From NCBI GenBank assembly GCA_025490895.1, contig JALPQI010001050.1:62001-126000 (forward strand): DNA of 64,000 nt, in the 5' to 3' direction. Origin of the DNA: Thaumatotibia leucotreta (taxonomy: Eukaryota > Arthropoda > Insecta > Lepidoptera > Tortricidae). Below, one piece after another: positions 23,691 to 33,980 of the stretch. The first letter of the stretch is position 1. Every line of letters starts with the position of its first letter. Position numbers and translations under genes: made by a program. The notes beneath the pieces are model-generated. The model made no database searches. It was given only the letters and a program-made list of their open reading frames with translations, and was not told the DNA's origin.

Positions 23691-26182
23691 CCCAATCATC
23701 TTTTTGGCTTTGTCCTAGACGTTTTTATAATTAATGAGGAGTTAGCACGATTAATATATCAATTAGACGTAACGAAACATATATCTGTTTAAGTTATTGA
23801 CCATTGTTGGGAGCGTTTGGTCTATAAGGCTTGTTCACGAAATAAAACTAGACGTTGCCGTATATATATATTTTTTTTAATGAGTCCATACCTTTGCTTG
23901 GATTTTTTAGAAAGAAGGGCTCTTTGCCTTTCTTCTCAGACACCGTGGTTGATATTTTTATGTATTTCTCCAAAATTGTGGACTTTTATGTAAACTTCTG
24001 CATTTTAGCAGTGTTTCTTCTTATTTTACCATTTTGGGTGGCATTTAGTTACGCAATGGGTCTTCACTAAATAACAATATCGACACTGCAATGAACCGTG
24101 AACCTCGTGTCTACAATTTTGATTAACTATTTTAAGTGTAACATTGTTGAAATCGTTTCAGTAGATCGCACTTTTTTAGGCGTAAACTTTGGCATTAAAC
24201 AAAATAATAAATTTACAGTCCCGTGGCAGTTAGAACTACATGGGCCTATTGTATAACAGTGGAAACTGATTTTACGATGGCTACTTTATTTAGTGGACAA
24301 GCTTTAGTTAGGTGATTTTTCATAATTGATTAAGGCAGACACCAAACATAATTTTTTTTGTAAAAAGTTGTTTCCACCACAGAAAATTTTATAGTAAACA
24401 AGTTTGCCAGATAAAAAACCTTTGATTCTCACGTGAAATGAGTCAAGAACTATTATCATAATTTATTACGTAGGTAAATAAAGTCAGAACTGCTAAAATG
24501 ATGAAGCTCTGTCACTAGGCTAAGCTTGGCGTGTTTCAGAAAATGTAACAGTAACGGCTCTATTTTTGCCATTCAGGCTAAGGAGCTCTAATTTAAGCCT
24601 TCAGTGATTGCCTTGTCAATAGAACCGATCGGCTGAATTGACCCTAATACAAGACAAAGATAGCCATTGTGATGGCTAGCCGAGCTCGAGTGATTTTTCG
24701 GGAAAATTCCTTTTTCAAACTTGCATTGAAATGTTCGCATAGGTTTGTCAAATTAAACCAGGAAAAAATCGCTGGTTCGATGATTGAACTTAATATGTAA
24801 AGACATAACTACTTTAACTTGTAAAGCGACAGAACATCTTGGCATTTCACCAAAAAAAAACTAATGTCAATTTCACCGGGTAATAAATTATTATATTTTT
24901 TGATTTTTTGTAGATTCGTTTCGTTTTTTGAGTTATTTTTACTGTAAAAATCACTTCCGATTTTTTATTTCATTGCAAGTTTGAGAAAAGCACTATCTAT
25001 ACAAATCTCGGCGAGAATTAAGGTTCCAGGCCGCATATTTTTATCTGGCCTCAGTTCCTTCAGCCAGATATATCTACTTGGCCTGTAACCTTTCGTTTCC
25101 CGTCCTCTATAGTAATGTAATATTGCTTTTTTTTCTAAACCTCGAATAAAATATGTATGTTTGATTCTTTATCGTAAGAAGAATATGGACCCTTACTACT
25201 CCAGAATTTCTCGTGACCAAACACAAGCGGAAGTTCGGATACTTATGTTTTGCTGCAATCTGTGATGGTCGATTTTAGGAACTTGAGATATTTAATAACG
25301 TATTATTGATATTAAAAAAATTATGTCGAATGTGTCAAATTTTTCACACTGTTGATTACTTTCTATAGTCACGGTTTTATTTAAAATTATAACAAGTGTT
25401 ATAGGTACCTACTCTGGACTTTTTTCTTATGATTTTAATTTGAGCCCCCATACATAATGTGCATAAGTAAAAATTGTTTTATCAAAAGTTTGTTTTGTTT
25501 TATCAATTTATGTTAAAAAAAACTCTGAAATTATTACCAAATTAGATCATTTCATATTGTGTCATTGTCATTTCTGAATAATCCATGCGAACACATTGTA
25601 TCATTAGAGTTTGTTTGTTAGCTCCGTAAAATACATAAGTGTATTTTCCGAGCTGAAATGTCTTTGTATATGTTTTGTCTCTGCTTGGATAAATATTTCA
25701 AACTTTATGAGTAGTTTTAAACGCGTCTGTGATTCATGGCCCTGTATTTCAGCCTGGTTCGGCAGTATATAACCACCATTTCGTGCATACCCTCCTCTGC
25801 GCTTGTTCTTTACGAGATTAAAAGCATTTTTATTTATATCGCCGGAAATTAGGCGATTCTGTCATTGCTGTGAACAGCATGCTTTACCGTTTCTTTTAGG
25901 CTGTGTATAAATGTACATTTACATAAAGAGAATCTTTATAGTTTCTGTCGTCTTTGACAGCAGATTAATGAAATTGATGCCACGAAAAAGAATAGGTAAG
26001 TAATAGATATAAAAGCAAAAAATTATAAGGCAAGTTTAGGCACATGTACGTAATACCTAATAGCTTTTTTACTTGAAAAGTACACAAATCTGTATATATA
26101 TGTTTGCAGCATTTTATATGAAAATATATGACCCGAAACTTTTGCCCTTGGGTGTATGTTAACCCTTTATAAGGCCACTGTT
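23691..26182. other. Long unassigned AT-rich stretch
   Basis: About 2.5 kb with no identifiable gene, RNA or repeat. The 71-codon hydrophobic frame at 23855-24070 could be a small membrane protein by composition only, but has no supporting signal. Confidence 0.4.
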
Positions 26183-26241
26183 ATACAGATATGCTACGTA
26201 AAAGTTGTAGTGTATTTAACTTTTACGTAGCATATCTGTAT
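26183..26241. repeat. Perfect 24-bp-arm palindrome
   Basis: The arm 26183-26206 (starting ATACAGATATGCTACGT) is the exact reverse complement of 26218-26241, with an 11-bp loop. It is short enough to be a bare MITE end pair or a stand-alone hairpin. Confidence 0.75.
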
Positions 26242-27390
26242 ATGTTTATAATGCACTGGGGAACACATCTATGGCAAAAAAAACTGAAACTCATTGACAT
26301 TGATAATAATAAACATTAAGAGCTCTGTACAAAATAGTTTTTGACTACACACGGTAAATCGAATATGATTGTGTCAATCTTGTAATGGGTACCTTACCTA
26401 GGATTATTTTACGAATATCACTGAACAAATTATAATCTGTGGCCCGTTTAATTGAAATTATTAGATATAGCGACGTCGTTATGTTTAAAAGTATAATGAA
26501 AATAATGACGATAGCTTGCTTTCTTTGACAGGCACAGTGTATAAATTGCCCACATACTTTAGACTAGGTACTTAATTTAATTACACTAAAATCAAATACT
26601 AAAGTACAAATGAGGAAAAATTTTATATTTGCCATATAATACCTGTTATATAGTTAAATGAAAAAGAGGAAGTTCTCCTTCGTAAACATTTAATAAGGTA
26701 GAAGTACCAATACGTAACATGTTAACAGAGAATATATATTTGAATCACGATATTTTGTTATGTCATATATTTTGGTAGAGGTTTGGTAGAGATTTTTTTT
26801 TTATAGAGTGACAATATGAAAATTTCTGCAAGTTTTGAAACGAATTCATATGCAGGAAACCGATGCAGAAAGTTGCAGTTCACTCTTACGTGCTCTTACC
26901 CTTAGTTGTGTCTCAAAACTCGTAGCAATAACTTGCAAGTGTAGACATAGCTTGTATATTTGAATCAATATCTGAATCCTTATTAATAAGGCTGAAATTC
27001 ATTAGCTTTAAGAATTAGGTAGACTCAAACACTCCGAATAGTTTGCGGGTTATTCAAATAGACATCTCATAAAATGACAGATCTCATGATCAACGGTAAC
27101 TTTTCATAATGATAATTAGATTCTGCATGTCTTAGTAAATTTAACTTAAGTAGTTACTGGAATTAAACGAGGTCTTTACTTTGAGGATTTTATTGCTGTT
27201 TGAGATTTATAGTCAAGTACTCGTACTAGGTAAAAGCAAAACTTAAATGAAAAATTGAAGTAATGGTTGATGAAAGTTGATCGTACTTATTTTCAATTTG
27301 AATCTACACAAACGTAATGTTTGACATTTTAGCCTTCATAGCTTAGTTGTTAGTGATCCTGTGAGTTTAGTCACATGGACTTAAGTAAGT
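26242..27390. other. Unassigned AT-rich DNA upstream of the Gypsy element
   Basis: Nothing identifiable. The last five bases before the LTR, ACTTT at 27391-27395, are the target duplication of the Gypsy insertion. Confidence 0.45.
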
Positions 27391-27395
27391 ACTTT
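27391..27395. other. Target site duplication, left copy (ACTTT)
   Basis: The five bases directly before the 5' LTR match the five directly after the 3' LTR (31919-31923). This fixes both element boundaries. Confidence 0.9.
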
Positions 27396-27525
27396 TGGTA
27401 TGTATCCTCCCGCGATTCATTGTCGATGGTTTTGAGAATGTCATGTGGCAATCAATATATTCTTTTGTCCTGTTATGAATCATAGTTTTATTTACATAAT
27501 ATACTAATAATTCCCATACATTTCA
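27396..27525 (+). repeat. 5' LTR, 130 bp
   Basis: It starts TGGTATGTATCCTCCCGCG and ends CCCATACATTTCA, and I see no difference from 31789-31918. It should carry the promoter and the R region. No canonical TATA or AATAAA signal is evident in so short an LTR. Confidence 0.95.
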
Positions 27526-27526
27526 A

Positions 27527-29962
27527 ATGGCGACGACGAGTATCGGCACTTTAAGTGTATTTGAACCCAAAACGCAACAATGGGAAATATTTTGTAACAA
27601 GGTAAAACAGTTCATTTTACTAAATGGAATTGATTCCGAGGACAAGAAAAGAGCAATATTATTGACTCATTTATCCGACGAAGCTTATCTTTTGCTTCGA
27701 AATTTACTACATCCAAAGGTGGTAGAAACTTCACAATTTGATGAGTTGATAGAAGTGCTGAGCAAACACCTGACACCGAAACGTGCGACATTTGCGGATC
27801 TTTGTAAATTTTACAACGCATCGCAATCGGAGGGGGAAAGTGTCGAAGATTGGGCAGCTCGCCTACGAGGCCTAGCTGTACATTGTGACTTCGAAGGTTC
27901 CCTAGAGAAGGTATACCGTGACCGGTTTGTTCTCGGACTGAGACCCGGAGCAATACGCGATCGAGTTTGCGAGCAAGATGCGGCGAAGTTAACGTTCGCT
28001 AAGGCTTTGGAGGTAGCGCAACAGACGGCGGTCGCGAAACTGGCGCGCGCAACTACGTGCAGCGCCGCGGCGGCGTCTACTGCTGTCAAAGATGAATCAC
28101 TGTTATGGACACGTGCAGCTCGATCTGATGGTAAAGCGCGGTCGGCAGAGGATCGCTGCGCAGTTTGTGGTATGAGAAGCCACGCGGCAGTGACATGTCG
28201 GTACAAGAACTATCGCTGTCAACGATGTAAGGAGAAGGGCCATCTAATGAAAATGTGTAACTCGAAAATTAAAACCCTTAACAGTATCAACGTTGGAAAG
28301 GCTACAAGTTTGGATGAAGTGGATTCAACATCGTGTACTGATTCAACAAATTGTAAAGAATGCCAGCTTTTCAACTTAAGGTCAGTTAATAACGAACCAT
28401 TCCTAGCCTCTGTCACTTTTAACGGTAATGTTAGTTTAACCATAGAAATTGACTCTGGGTCAAGCACGAATGTTATGTCAAAAGACTTGTATTATGAATA
28501 CTTTTTGCACAAAAATCTTGTTAAAACGAATATTAAAATGTGTTTTTACAACGGACATAAAATTTCGCCGTTGGGGTATTTCCACACAGAAGCAACTTTT
28601 GAAGGGTTAACTCGAGACATTAGATTTTTTGTTGTCGAGAATGGTGGATCCCCGTTACTCGGGCGAGAGTTTATGTCTAAATTCAATATGAGTATTACAT
28701 GTGAGACAAATAAAATTGATTTGATTGCAGCAAATAGCCCAGAGGTACGAGAACTGGTCAACAAGTATAAGGAATTATTTAACAAGGAATTAGGTTGTTA
28801 CACACGTTCTGACGTAACTTTACGATTGAAGGAAGGTACGAGACCAAAATTCTGTAAAGCGCGCCCTTTGCCTTTTGCAATCAAGGATGCGGTGGAGGCC
28901 GAATTTGCAAGGTTAGTTGAGGTTGGTATACTAGAACCAGTAAATCATTCAGAATATGCAACGCCTATTGTGCCCGTTCCAAAACCGAATGGTAGTATTA
29001 GGATATGCGCCGACTATTCTGTTACGCTGAATAAAGATATTCATATTGATAAATATCCTTTACCGCGGATCGAAGAGGTTTTCGCTAAGCTGAGCAACGG
29101 CCGACACTACTCTAAGTTGGATTGCAGTCAAGCCTACAACCAGCTTAAACTGTCAGAGGAATCTCAAAAGCTGACAACTATCAATACGACTAAGGGGTTG
29201 TTCATGTACAAAAGGCTCGTTTTTGGCTTGGCTTGCGCGCCAGCTATATTTCAGCGTACGATTGAAAACCTTTTGGCGGGAATTGATGGTGTGACAGTTT
29301 TTCTCGATGACGTTTGCGTGACAGGCCCGACTAAAGCTATACACTTAGAGCGATTGGAAAAAGTCTTTAAGAGGTTTCAAGAATCAGGGTTTCGGTTGGA
29401 AAAAAGCAAATGCACATTTTTTCAGGACAGTGTTACTTATCTAGGTCATATTATTAATAAGGATGGCTTACACAAATGTCCGAAAAAGGTAGAGGCAGTC
29501 ACGAAAGTAGCAGTGCCAACTAATACGTCAGAACTAAAACGTTTTCTCGGGATGGCAAATTATTATCGTAATTTTGTCCCAAATGCCTCGATGATACTTG
29601 CACCACTCCATGAATTATTACGTAGCAATACAAACTGGGAGTGGACGGATCGACAACAGGAAGCCTTCGATTGGATTAAGAGAGAACTTAGCAGTGATCG
29701 CGTGTTGGCGCATTTCGACCCGACAGCGCAGCTCGTCCTGACCGTAGACGCCGGGCCGGCGGGGCTCGGAGCTGTCCTAGCACAAGTTGACGCCGCTGGC
29801 TGCGAACGCCCGTTAGCGTTTGGGTCTCGCTCTCTCACAGAAAGTGAACGCAATTATAGTCAACTCCAGAAAGAAGCCACTGCTATTATATTTGGTGTTA
29901 AACGTTTTCATCAATATCTATACGGTAAAAAAAGATCCTTTTATTCTAAAGACGGATCATAA
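27527..29962 (+). CDS. Gag-Pol polyprotein, 5' part: Gag, protease, RT, start of RNase H
   Basis: This is the Gypsy element's fused gag-pol, 811 codons before an out-of-frame stop. Gag occupies about residues 1-260 and ends with two CX2CX4HX4C zinc knuckles at 211-224 and 231-244 for RNA packaging. The aspartic protease shows its DSG catalytic triad at 309-311. Reverse transcriptase spans roughly 415-640, with the first catalytic Asp at 532 (LDCSQAY) and the FLDD box at 592-595, the usual Gypsy variant of YXDD. RNase H starts near 735, with Asp 741 in TVDAGPAGLG. The start is the first ATG after the LTR, one base past its end. The reading frame runs off into a stop at 29960 because of one extra A in the A7 run at 29927-29933. 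The real protein continues in the next frame. All visible catalytic residues are intact. Confidence 0.93.
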   Translation: MATTSIGTLSVFEPKTQQWEIFCNKVKQFILLNGIDSEDKKRAILLTHLSDEAYLLLRNLLHPKVVETSQFDELIEVLSKHLTPKRATFADLCKFYNASQSEGESVEDWAARLRGLAVHCDFEGSLEKVYRDRFVLGLRPGAIRDRVCEQDAAKLTFAKALEVAQQTAVAKLARATTCSAAAASTAVKDESLLWTRAARSDGKARSAEDRCAVCGMRSHAAVTCRYKNYRCQRCKEKGHLMKMCNSKIKTLNSINVGKATSLDEVDSTSCTDSTNCKECQLFNLRSVNNEPFLASVTFNGNVSLTIEIDSGSSTNVMSKDLYYEYFLHKNLVKTNIKMCFYNGHKISPLGYFHTEATFEGLTRDIRFFVVENGGSPLLGREFMSKFNMSITCETNKIDLIAANSPEVRELVNKYKELFNKELGCYTRSDVTLRLKEGTRPKFCKARPLPFAIKDAVEAEFARLVEVGILEPVNHSEYATPIVPVPKPNGSIRICADYSVTLNKDIHIDKYPLPRIEEVFAKLSNGRHYSKLDCSQAYNQLKLSEESQKLTTINTTKGLFMYKRLVFGLACAPAIFQRTIENLLAGIDGVTVFLDDVCVTGPTKAIHLERLEKVFKRFQESGFRLEKSKCTFFQDSVTYLGHIINKDGLHKCPKKVEAVTKVAVPTNTSELKRFLGMANYYRNFVPNASMILAPLHELLRSNTNWEWTDRQQEAFDWIKRELSSDRVLAHFDPTAQLVLTVDAGPAGLGAVLAQVDAAGCERPLAFGSRSLTESERNYSQLQKEATAIIFGVKRFHQYLYGKKRSFYSKDGS
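27528..27545 (+). promoter_or_regulatory. Probable primer binding site overlapping the gag start
   Basis: Two bases after the LTR the sequence reads TGGCGACGACGAG; TGG pairs with the CCA end of a tRNA, as expected for a primer site. It overlaps the first in-frame ATG (27527-27529), so priming site and start codon share bases. The tRNA species is not identified here. Confidence 0.7.
29927..29933 (+). other. A7 run carrying the frameshift
   Basis: Gag-pol leaves frame 2 and resumes one base further on exactly at this homopolymer, in mid RNase H. Six A would keep one open frame throughout. A programmed shift inside RNase H would be unusual; a polymerase-slippage mutation or an assembly homopolymer error is more likely. 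Confidence 0.85.
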
Positions 29963-31673
29963 GCCTTTGTTAGCAATTTTTGGTCAAAAGGGAGGAATGT
30001 CGGTGACCACTGCATCGCGGTTAGTACGGTATGCAATTTTTCTCTCGGGTTACAATTATAAAATTCAATATACATCCACCAAAGAAAATGTGGTCGCCGA
30101 TTTCTTTTCAAGAGCTCCATTGGACCAGACCCTGCCGAACCCTGATCGAGACGAGTTCGAACAAGGCTTGCCAACCTTGAATTCTCTTCAATTGGAAGGA
30201 ATGCCGATCACATACAAAGATATTTCCGATGCAACTTCCAAGGATAGTGTACTTAAAACTGTCATTAAATATGTGAATGATGGCTGGCCACGTAAGATTA
30301 AATGCAAGAGCATTTTCCCATATTTTTTGTGTAAAACAGATTTAGAGTTCGTTGACGGTTGTCTCCTTAGAGGACACCGAGTAGTTATACCGTCCAAGTA
30401 TAGTAATGAGATGTTACAAGAACTTCACCGCTCTCACCAAGGTATAGTGAAAACTAAAAGTGTCGCTCGTTCTCGCTTATGGTGGCCCGGCATAGACGGC
30501 GACATCGAGCGCACGGTGGGCGCCTGCCGCGTGTGCGTGGCGCTGCGCCCCACGCCGCCGCGCGCCATGCCCCAGCCCTGGCCCCGGCCCGCTGGTCAGT
30601 GGTCCAGGATACATATTGACTACATGACCGTAGCGCAATCTACTTATTTAGTAGTCATTGACGCTTATAGCAAATGGTTAGAGTGTCTCGATATGTCTTG
30701 CGGTACTACCACCAAACACTTGCTTCTAAAATTAAATGATCTATGCTCTAGGTTCGGTCTCCCTGAAACTATAGTCTCCGATAATGACGTTAAAATTGCT
30801 TCACAAGAGTTCATCGATTGTTGTAAGTCTAACGGTATCTCGTACCTCACTTCACCAATTTACCACCCGTGTAGCAATGGCCAAGCCGAAAACAGCGTAA
30901 AAACTTGTAAAAAAATGATCAAATCAATTTTAGACACTCATACATGTAAACATAAAATAAATGAAAAATTGCAAGAATATTTATTTGAGTATCGTAACAC
31001 ACTTCATTGTTCAACGGGCGCATCGCCTGCTCGGTTAATGATGGGCCGTGATTTACGCTGTAGGTTAGATTTGATTCGTCCACCGTGTAACAAACCTTCA
31101 GATTCTTCGAATAGCCATAGTACACATAGGAACGATAACACGAGATTATTTTCTATAAACGATGAAGTATGGTGTCGATCTTATGTAAATAGGAAGCCAG
31201 TGTGGTATCAGGGAAAACATATAGACAAAATAGGGAACCGCATGTATTTGGTTAAGCTAGATATTAATAATTTATTATGTAAACGTCATGTTGACCAGCT
31301 GAGGCGTTTTACTACCAATGACAAAAACAAAGAGCTCCAGAATGAACAATCTTCAACCACCTCTTTTACTCCATTCCAACTACTAGATTCTGATGAACTA
31401 GTAGATGACTGGCAAGACGCGACAGATCTAGAAGTGGAAGTAGAGGCAGGAGAGCTGCCGGGATTGCAAGAGGAGAACACGCTAACGCTAGCAGAGGAAC
31501 CAAGTGTTTTGTCACCACCGGCAGGGGTAGCGGAGTCTATCGAGGCACCGCCCACTATAGAGCAGGCGCCACCGACGCAGGTAGCGGCACCACCGCAACC
31601 CGTGTCGTTGGAGAATCCTACGATAGGTGACAGAGTTCTGAGAGCCCGAAAACCTATAAATTATAAAGAATAA
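29931..31673 (+). CDS. Gag-Pol polyprotein, 3' part: RNase H end and integrase
   Basis: This continues pol in the +1 frame from the A-run; the frame is open from 29820, but homology begins at the run. It opens with the RNase H remainder (TDHKPLLA). A zinc-binding HHCC domain follows, with His codons at 30426 and 30435 and Cys codons at 30525 and 30534. The integrase core has Asp at 30618 (HIDY), Asp at 30780 (SDND) and Glu at 30888 (NGQAEN), a D53D35E-type spacing. The usual SDNG turn reads SDND here. A C-terminal DNA-binding region follows and a Pro/Glu-rich tail ends at 31673. No env follows. Integrase would cut the two LTR ends and insert the cDNA. As it stands this part is separated from gag by the frameshift and lacks its own credible start. 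Confidence 0.9.
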   Translation, partial: KDPFILKTDHKPLLAIFGQKGGMSVTTASRLVRYAIFLSGYNYKIQYTSTKENVVADFFSRAPLDQTLPNPDRDEFEQGLPTLNSLQLEGMPITYKDISDATSKDSVLKTVIKYVNDGWPRKIKCKSIFPYFLCKTDLEFVDGCLLRGHRVVIPSKYSNEMLQELHRSHQGIVKTKSVARSRLWWPGIDGDIERTVGACRVCVALRPTPPRAMPQPWPRPAGQWSRIHIDYMTVAQSTYLVVIDAYSKWLECLDMSCGTTTKHLLLKLNDLCSRFGLPETIVSDNDVKIASQEFIDCCKSNGISYLTSPIYHPCSNGQAENSVKTCKKMIKSILDTHTCKHKINEKLQEYLFEYRNTLHCSTGASPARLMMGRDLRCRLDLIRPPCNKPSDSSNSHSTHRNDNTRLFSINDEVWCRSYVNRKPVWYQGKHIDKIGNRMYLVKLDINNLLCKRHVDQLRRFTTNDKNKELQNEQSSTTSFTPFQLLDSDELVDDWQDATDLEVEVEAGELPGLQEENTLTLAEEPSVLSPPAGVAESIEAPPTIEQAPPTQVAAPPQPVSLENPTIGDRVLRARKPINYKE

Positions 31674-31788
31674 TGTAGGTCCTTTTGTATGGTTTATACT
31701 GTTTATGTTTTAATTTATATAACTGAGATACTAGTAGTATTTATTTAAGTTTGATTGTACCTGGTTCCTCAACTAAGGGTGGACGAGC
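31674..31788 (+). other. Gypsy 3' non-coding leader and weak polypurine tract
   Basis: Between the pol stop and the 3' LTR lie about 115 bp. The last part, AAGGGTGGACGAGC (31775-31788), is the only purine-rich run next to the LTR and the likely plus-strand primer, though it is interrupted by pyrimidines. Confidence 0.55.
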
Positions 31789-31918
31789 TGGTATGTATCC
31801 TCCCGCGATTCATTGTCGATGGTTTTGAGAATGTCATGTGGCAATCAATATATTCTTTTGTCCTGTTATGAATCATAGTTTTATTTACATAATATACTAA
31901 TAATTCCCATACATTTCA
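31789..31918 (+). repeat. 3' LTR, 130 bp
   Basis: Identical by eye to the 5' LTR, with the same TG and CA ends, and followed directly by the ACTTT duplication at 31919-31923. Confidence 0.95.
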
Positions 31919-31989
31919 ACTTTACCTACTGAAAAATGCAAAAAATACATCTAACCTGCCACAATCAAAGTATGAAGCGGTTTGAACCC

Positions 31990-32670
31990 AAATAACGTTT
32001 TCAAATATTATATAATGTCATATCTATAACAAGCCAGTGAGAACGAGTACATGTCATTCTCGGAATGCCCGTCGTCGTGGTGACCTCTCTAAAGTAGGTC
32101 GTTAGAGTCGAGGCCAGAGTCGATATCCAACAATGACTATCGCTGCACTTGGCAAAACACGGACCTAGGGACTGAAACTTTCTCCGACTATTTCTATTAT
32201 GAATATAGGTTGACAACAACTTACGAGGCACTTCCACGGTCTGCCTGCGGGTGACGAGAGGGGAGGCTGACGCGGGTAAATAGGAAGCATGCGAGTGTGT
32301 TCTCGCCACTCGCATCGTATGTGCACCATCTCTCTCTCTCCATCTGTCTTTCCTTTCAGATCGGACCTTGCATTGCCTTACCTTATCTTCATCACCAAAA
32401 TAATTTCTCTCGCCATGCCCATGGCAAATCTCTCTCATTGTGCCCATGGCAAATTTTCCTTCAGCAGCCTCTCCACCGTCCCCAAATGACGGTGCAACGA
32501 CCATCCCACCATCGTGGGATACGACCCAGCCATAGCTGCAGTAGTGGAAACGCGGGAGCAGCCACACATACTCCAGGAGCCTATCGTTTGTATACTCAGT
32601 CCAAACGTATGCCCCTCGCGCTGGCCTCCCCTCCCGTACGTCGCTCGCAGCCCATGAGAGTGTCAGGTTA
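31990..32670. other. GC-richer stretch with overlapping open frames on both strands
   Basis: A 188-codon minus frame (32001-32567) and a 124-codon plus frame (32297-32671) overlap. Neither shows a domain I recognise. The minus frame contains low-complexity Arg/His/Gly-rich stretches and a near-duplicated CCCATGGCAAAT block (about 32419 and 32442). The openness may reflect composition, or the stretch may be a repeat or an exon I cannot identify. I do not call a gene. Confidence 0.4.
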
Positions 32671-33219
32671 GTCTTAACTTGACAATCGAGTTATAGGTAG
32701 TAATTGCTTTTGACAAACATGTTGTAAAACTTGATCACAGCGCTACTATAAGATGAAGTTTAGAAAGTATCTGCATTTACAATAGTGTTAACATCCCTTT
32801 AATAACTAGTAACCTAAATTTAGTTTGTTTTTGGATACACCATCGTCAATGAGCTGAGTAAATGGGTCAAATGGTAGATACTTAAAAAGCTGATTGGAAT
32901 AATATCACTCGATATTTTTCGATATTTGGTTTGTTCCAAGACCAAGACAAGTCGCCCTTCGTTGAAATTTATTGCAATAGGGCATTAAATTTCTCCGAGC
33001 CTTTCAACCGCCGTGATTTCGGTGGCAGCCTTATCACACGAATCCTGTGAGAGATACAAGAATTATTAATGATTAAGAATAAAACATTTTTTTAAGTCGA
33101 AATAATATGTATGATTAGCTGCAATACTCGTACTTGAATACAATCTTACAACGTAGCACTCGTATCGTACTTGTTCTCAAATCTGTAGGTATAGACTTAT
33201 ATACTACATACCTGAGTAC
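32671..33219. other. Unassigned DNA
   Basis: A CTTTCAACCGCCGTGATTTC block near 33001 resembles the motif at 10353. Otherwise nothing identifiable. Confidence 0.4.
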
Positions 33220-33354
33220 GTACCCAAGTTGCAAATCGCTAACACTCAACTCTATTGCGTATAGAAGTGTTCTCTGTCTGTCACTCTTTCTTATTAGTGC
33301 AACAAAGACAGTTACGTTTCGTTAGCGATTGGTATCTTGGCTACGCACCCTGTA
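33220..33354. mobile_element. MITE family GGATGCTTAGCCAAG, divergent copy
   Basis: The left part CCAAGTTGCAAATCGCTAAC and the right GTTAGCGATTGGTATCTTGG are inverted. The interior AGTGCAACAAAGACAGTTA matches the better copies at 9971 and 35940. The outer ends are mutated. Confidence 0.65.
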
Positions 33355-33936
33355 CTTCTTGTGTAGCGCTACGAAAACAAGCGACAAGTTTGAATCGGGT
33401 TTCACAATTCCATGATTTCATATTAAAATAACTCGTAAGGCTCCTTGCCCGCACCAAGAGCCAAATATAATCGAATCGACAGAATTTCACAAAGTTTCTA
33501 ATCTACTTCTTAGAACCTCACTAATTTATTTTAAAACTTCGCTATAGAACAAATCATCAATCATTTAATTGAGCGAGGGAAGTCACGAGCAGAAGTTACA
33601 AATTTGAATTTTCGCTTCAATTTCTTAAGTCTCATCTAGTCTGGCTGTATCGGGGTTGTCAGTTCGTCCGATCCGCGAGCTACGGTTGTGCGACACACAA
33701 TTTGTTGGACACATAATTGCTTCCACCCATTTTATTTTATTTTCAAACTTTTACTCGATATTTTTGTTTTGTTTTTCGTCTGCTGTTGACTTATGAACTT
33801 AGTGTATTAGTGTCGAGTGCTCATCTGTTGCTTGCCCATGCGACATATAGTTGTGATAAAAGTAATCTAGCGTAAGTAATCTTCTGCTAATAAACTTTAA
33901 TAATTATACGAGTACGCGGAATTAATAGATATAATG
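33355..33936. other. Unassigned DNA
   Basis: Nothing identifiable on either strand. Confidence 0.4.
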
Positions 33937-33980
33937 TTCAGCAGTGGACGTCTTTCGGCTGATATGATGATGATGATGAA
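33937..33980 (+). repeat. RTE LINE 3' tail
   Basis: TTCAGCAGTGGACGTCTTTC, then GGCTGATATGATGATGATGA, is the terminal part of an RTE-type LINE with its short (GAT)n tail. Nothing upstream is recognisably coding, so this is a severe 5' truncation. Confidence 0.7.

Larger units (their letters stand above)
27396..31918 (+). mobile_element. Complete Ty3/Gypsy LTR retrotransposon, 4.5 kb
   Basis: The element is bounded by two 130-bp LTRs that read as identical and begin TGGTATG and end TTTCA, giving the TG...CA termini of retroviral-type integration. It is flanked by a 5-bp direct duplication, ACTTT, at 27391-27395 and 31919-31923. The interior encodes Gag with two zinc knuckles, protease, reverse transcriptase, RNase H and integrase in the Ty3/Gypsy order, with no env. 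Gag and pol are fused in one frame. Short LTRs, fused gag-pol and overall look suggest the Mag-like part of Ty3/Gypsy, which is inference. Identical LTRs imply a recent insertion, yet pol has a one-base frameshift. Confidence 0.95.

Noticed and set aside
27612..28785. Minus-strand frames of 79-131 codons under gag-pol
   Set aside because: They are shadows of the plus-strand Gypsy coding sequence, which has clear domains.
29820..31673. Integrase part as an independent gene starting at 29820
   Set aside because: The segment 29820-29930 only overlaps the RNase H codons of the upstream frame; homology in this frame begins at the A7 run.
31674..31788. Envelope gene downstream of pol
   Set aside because: Only about 115 bp separate the pol stop from the 3' LTR, too short for an env gene.
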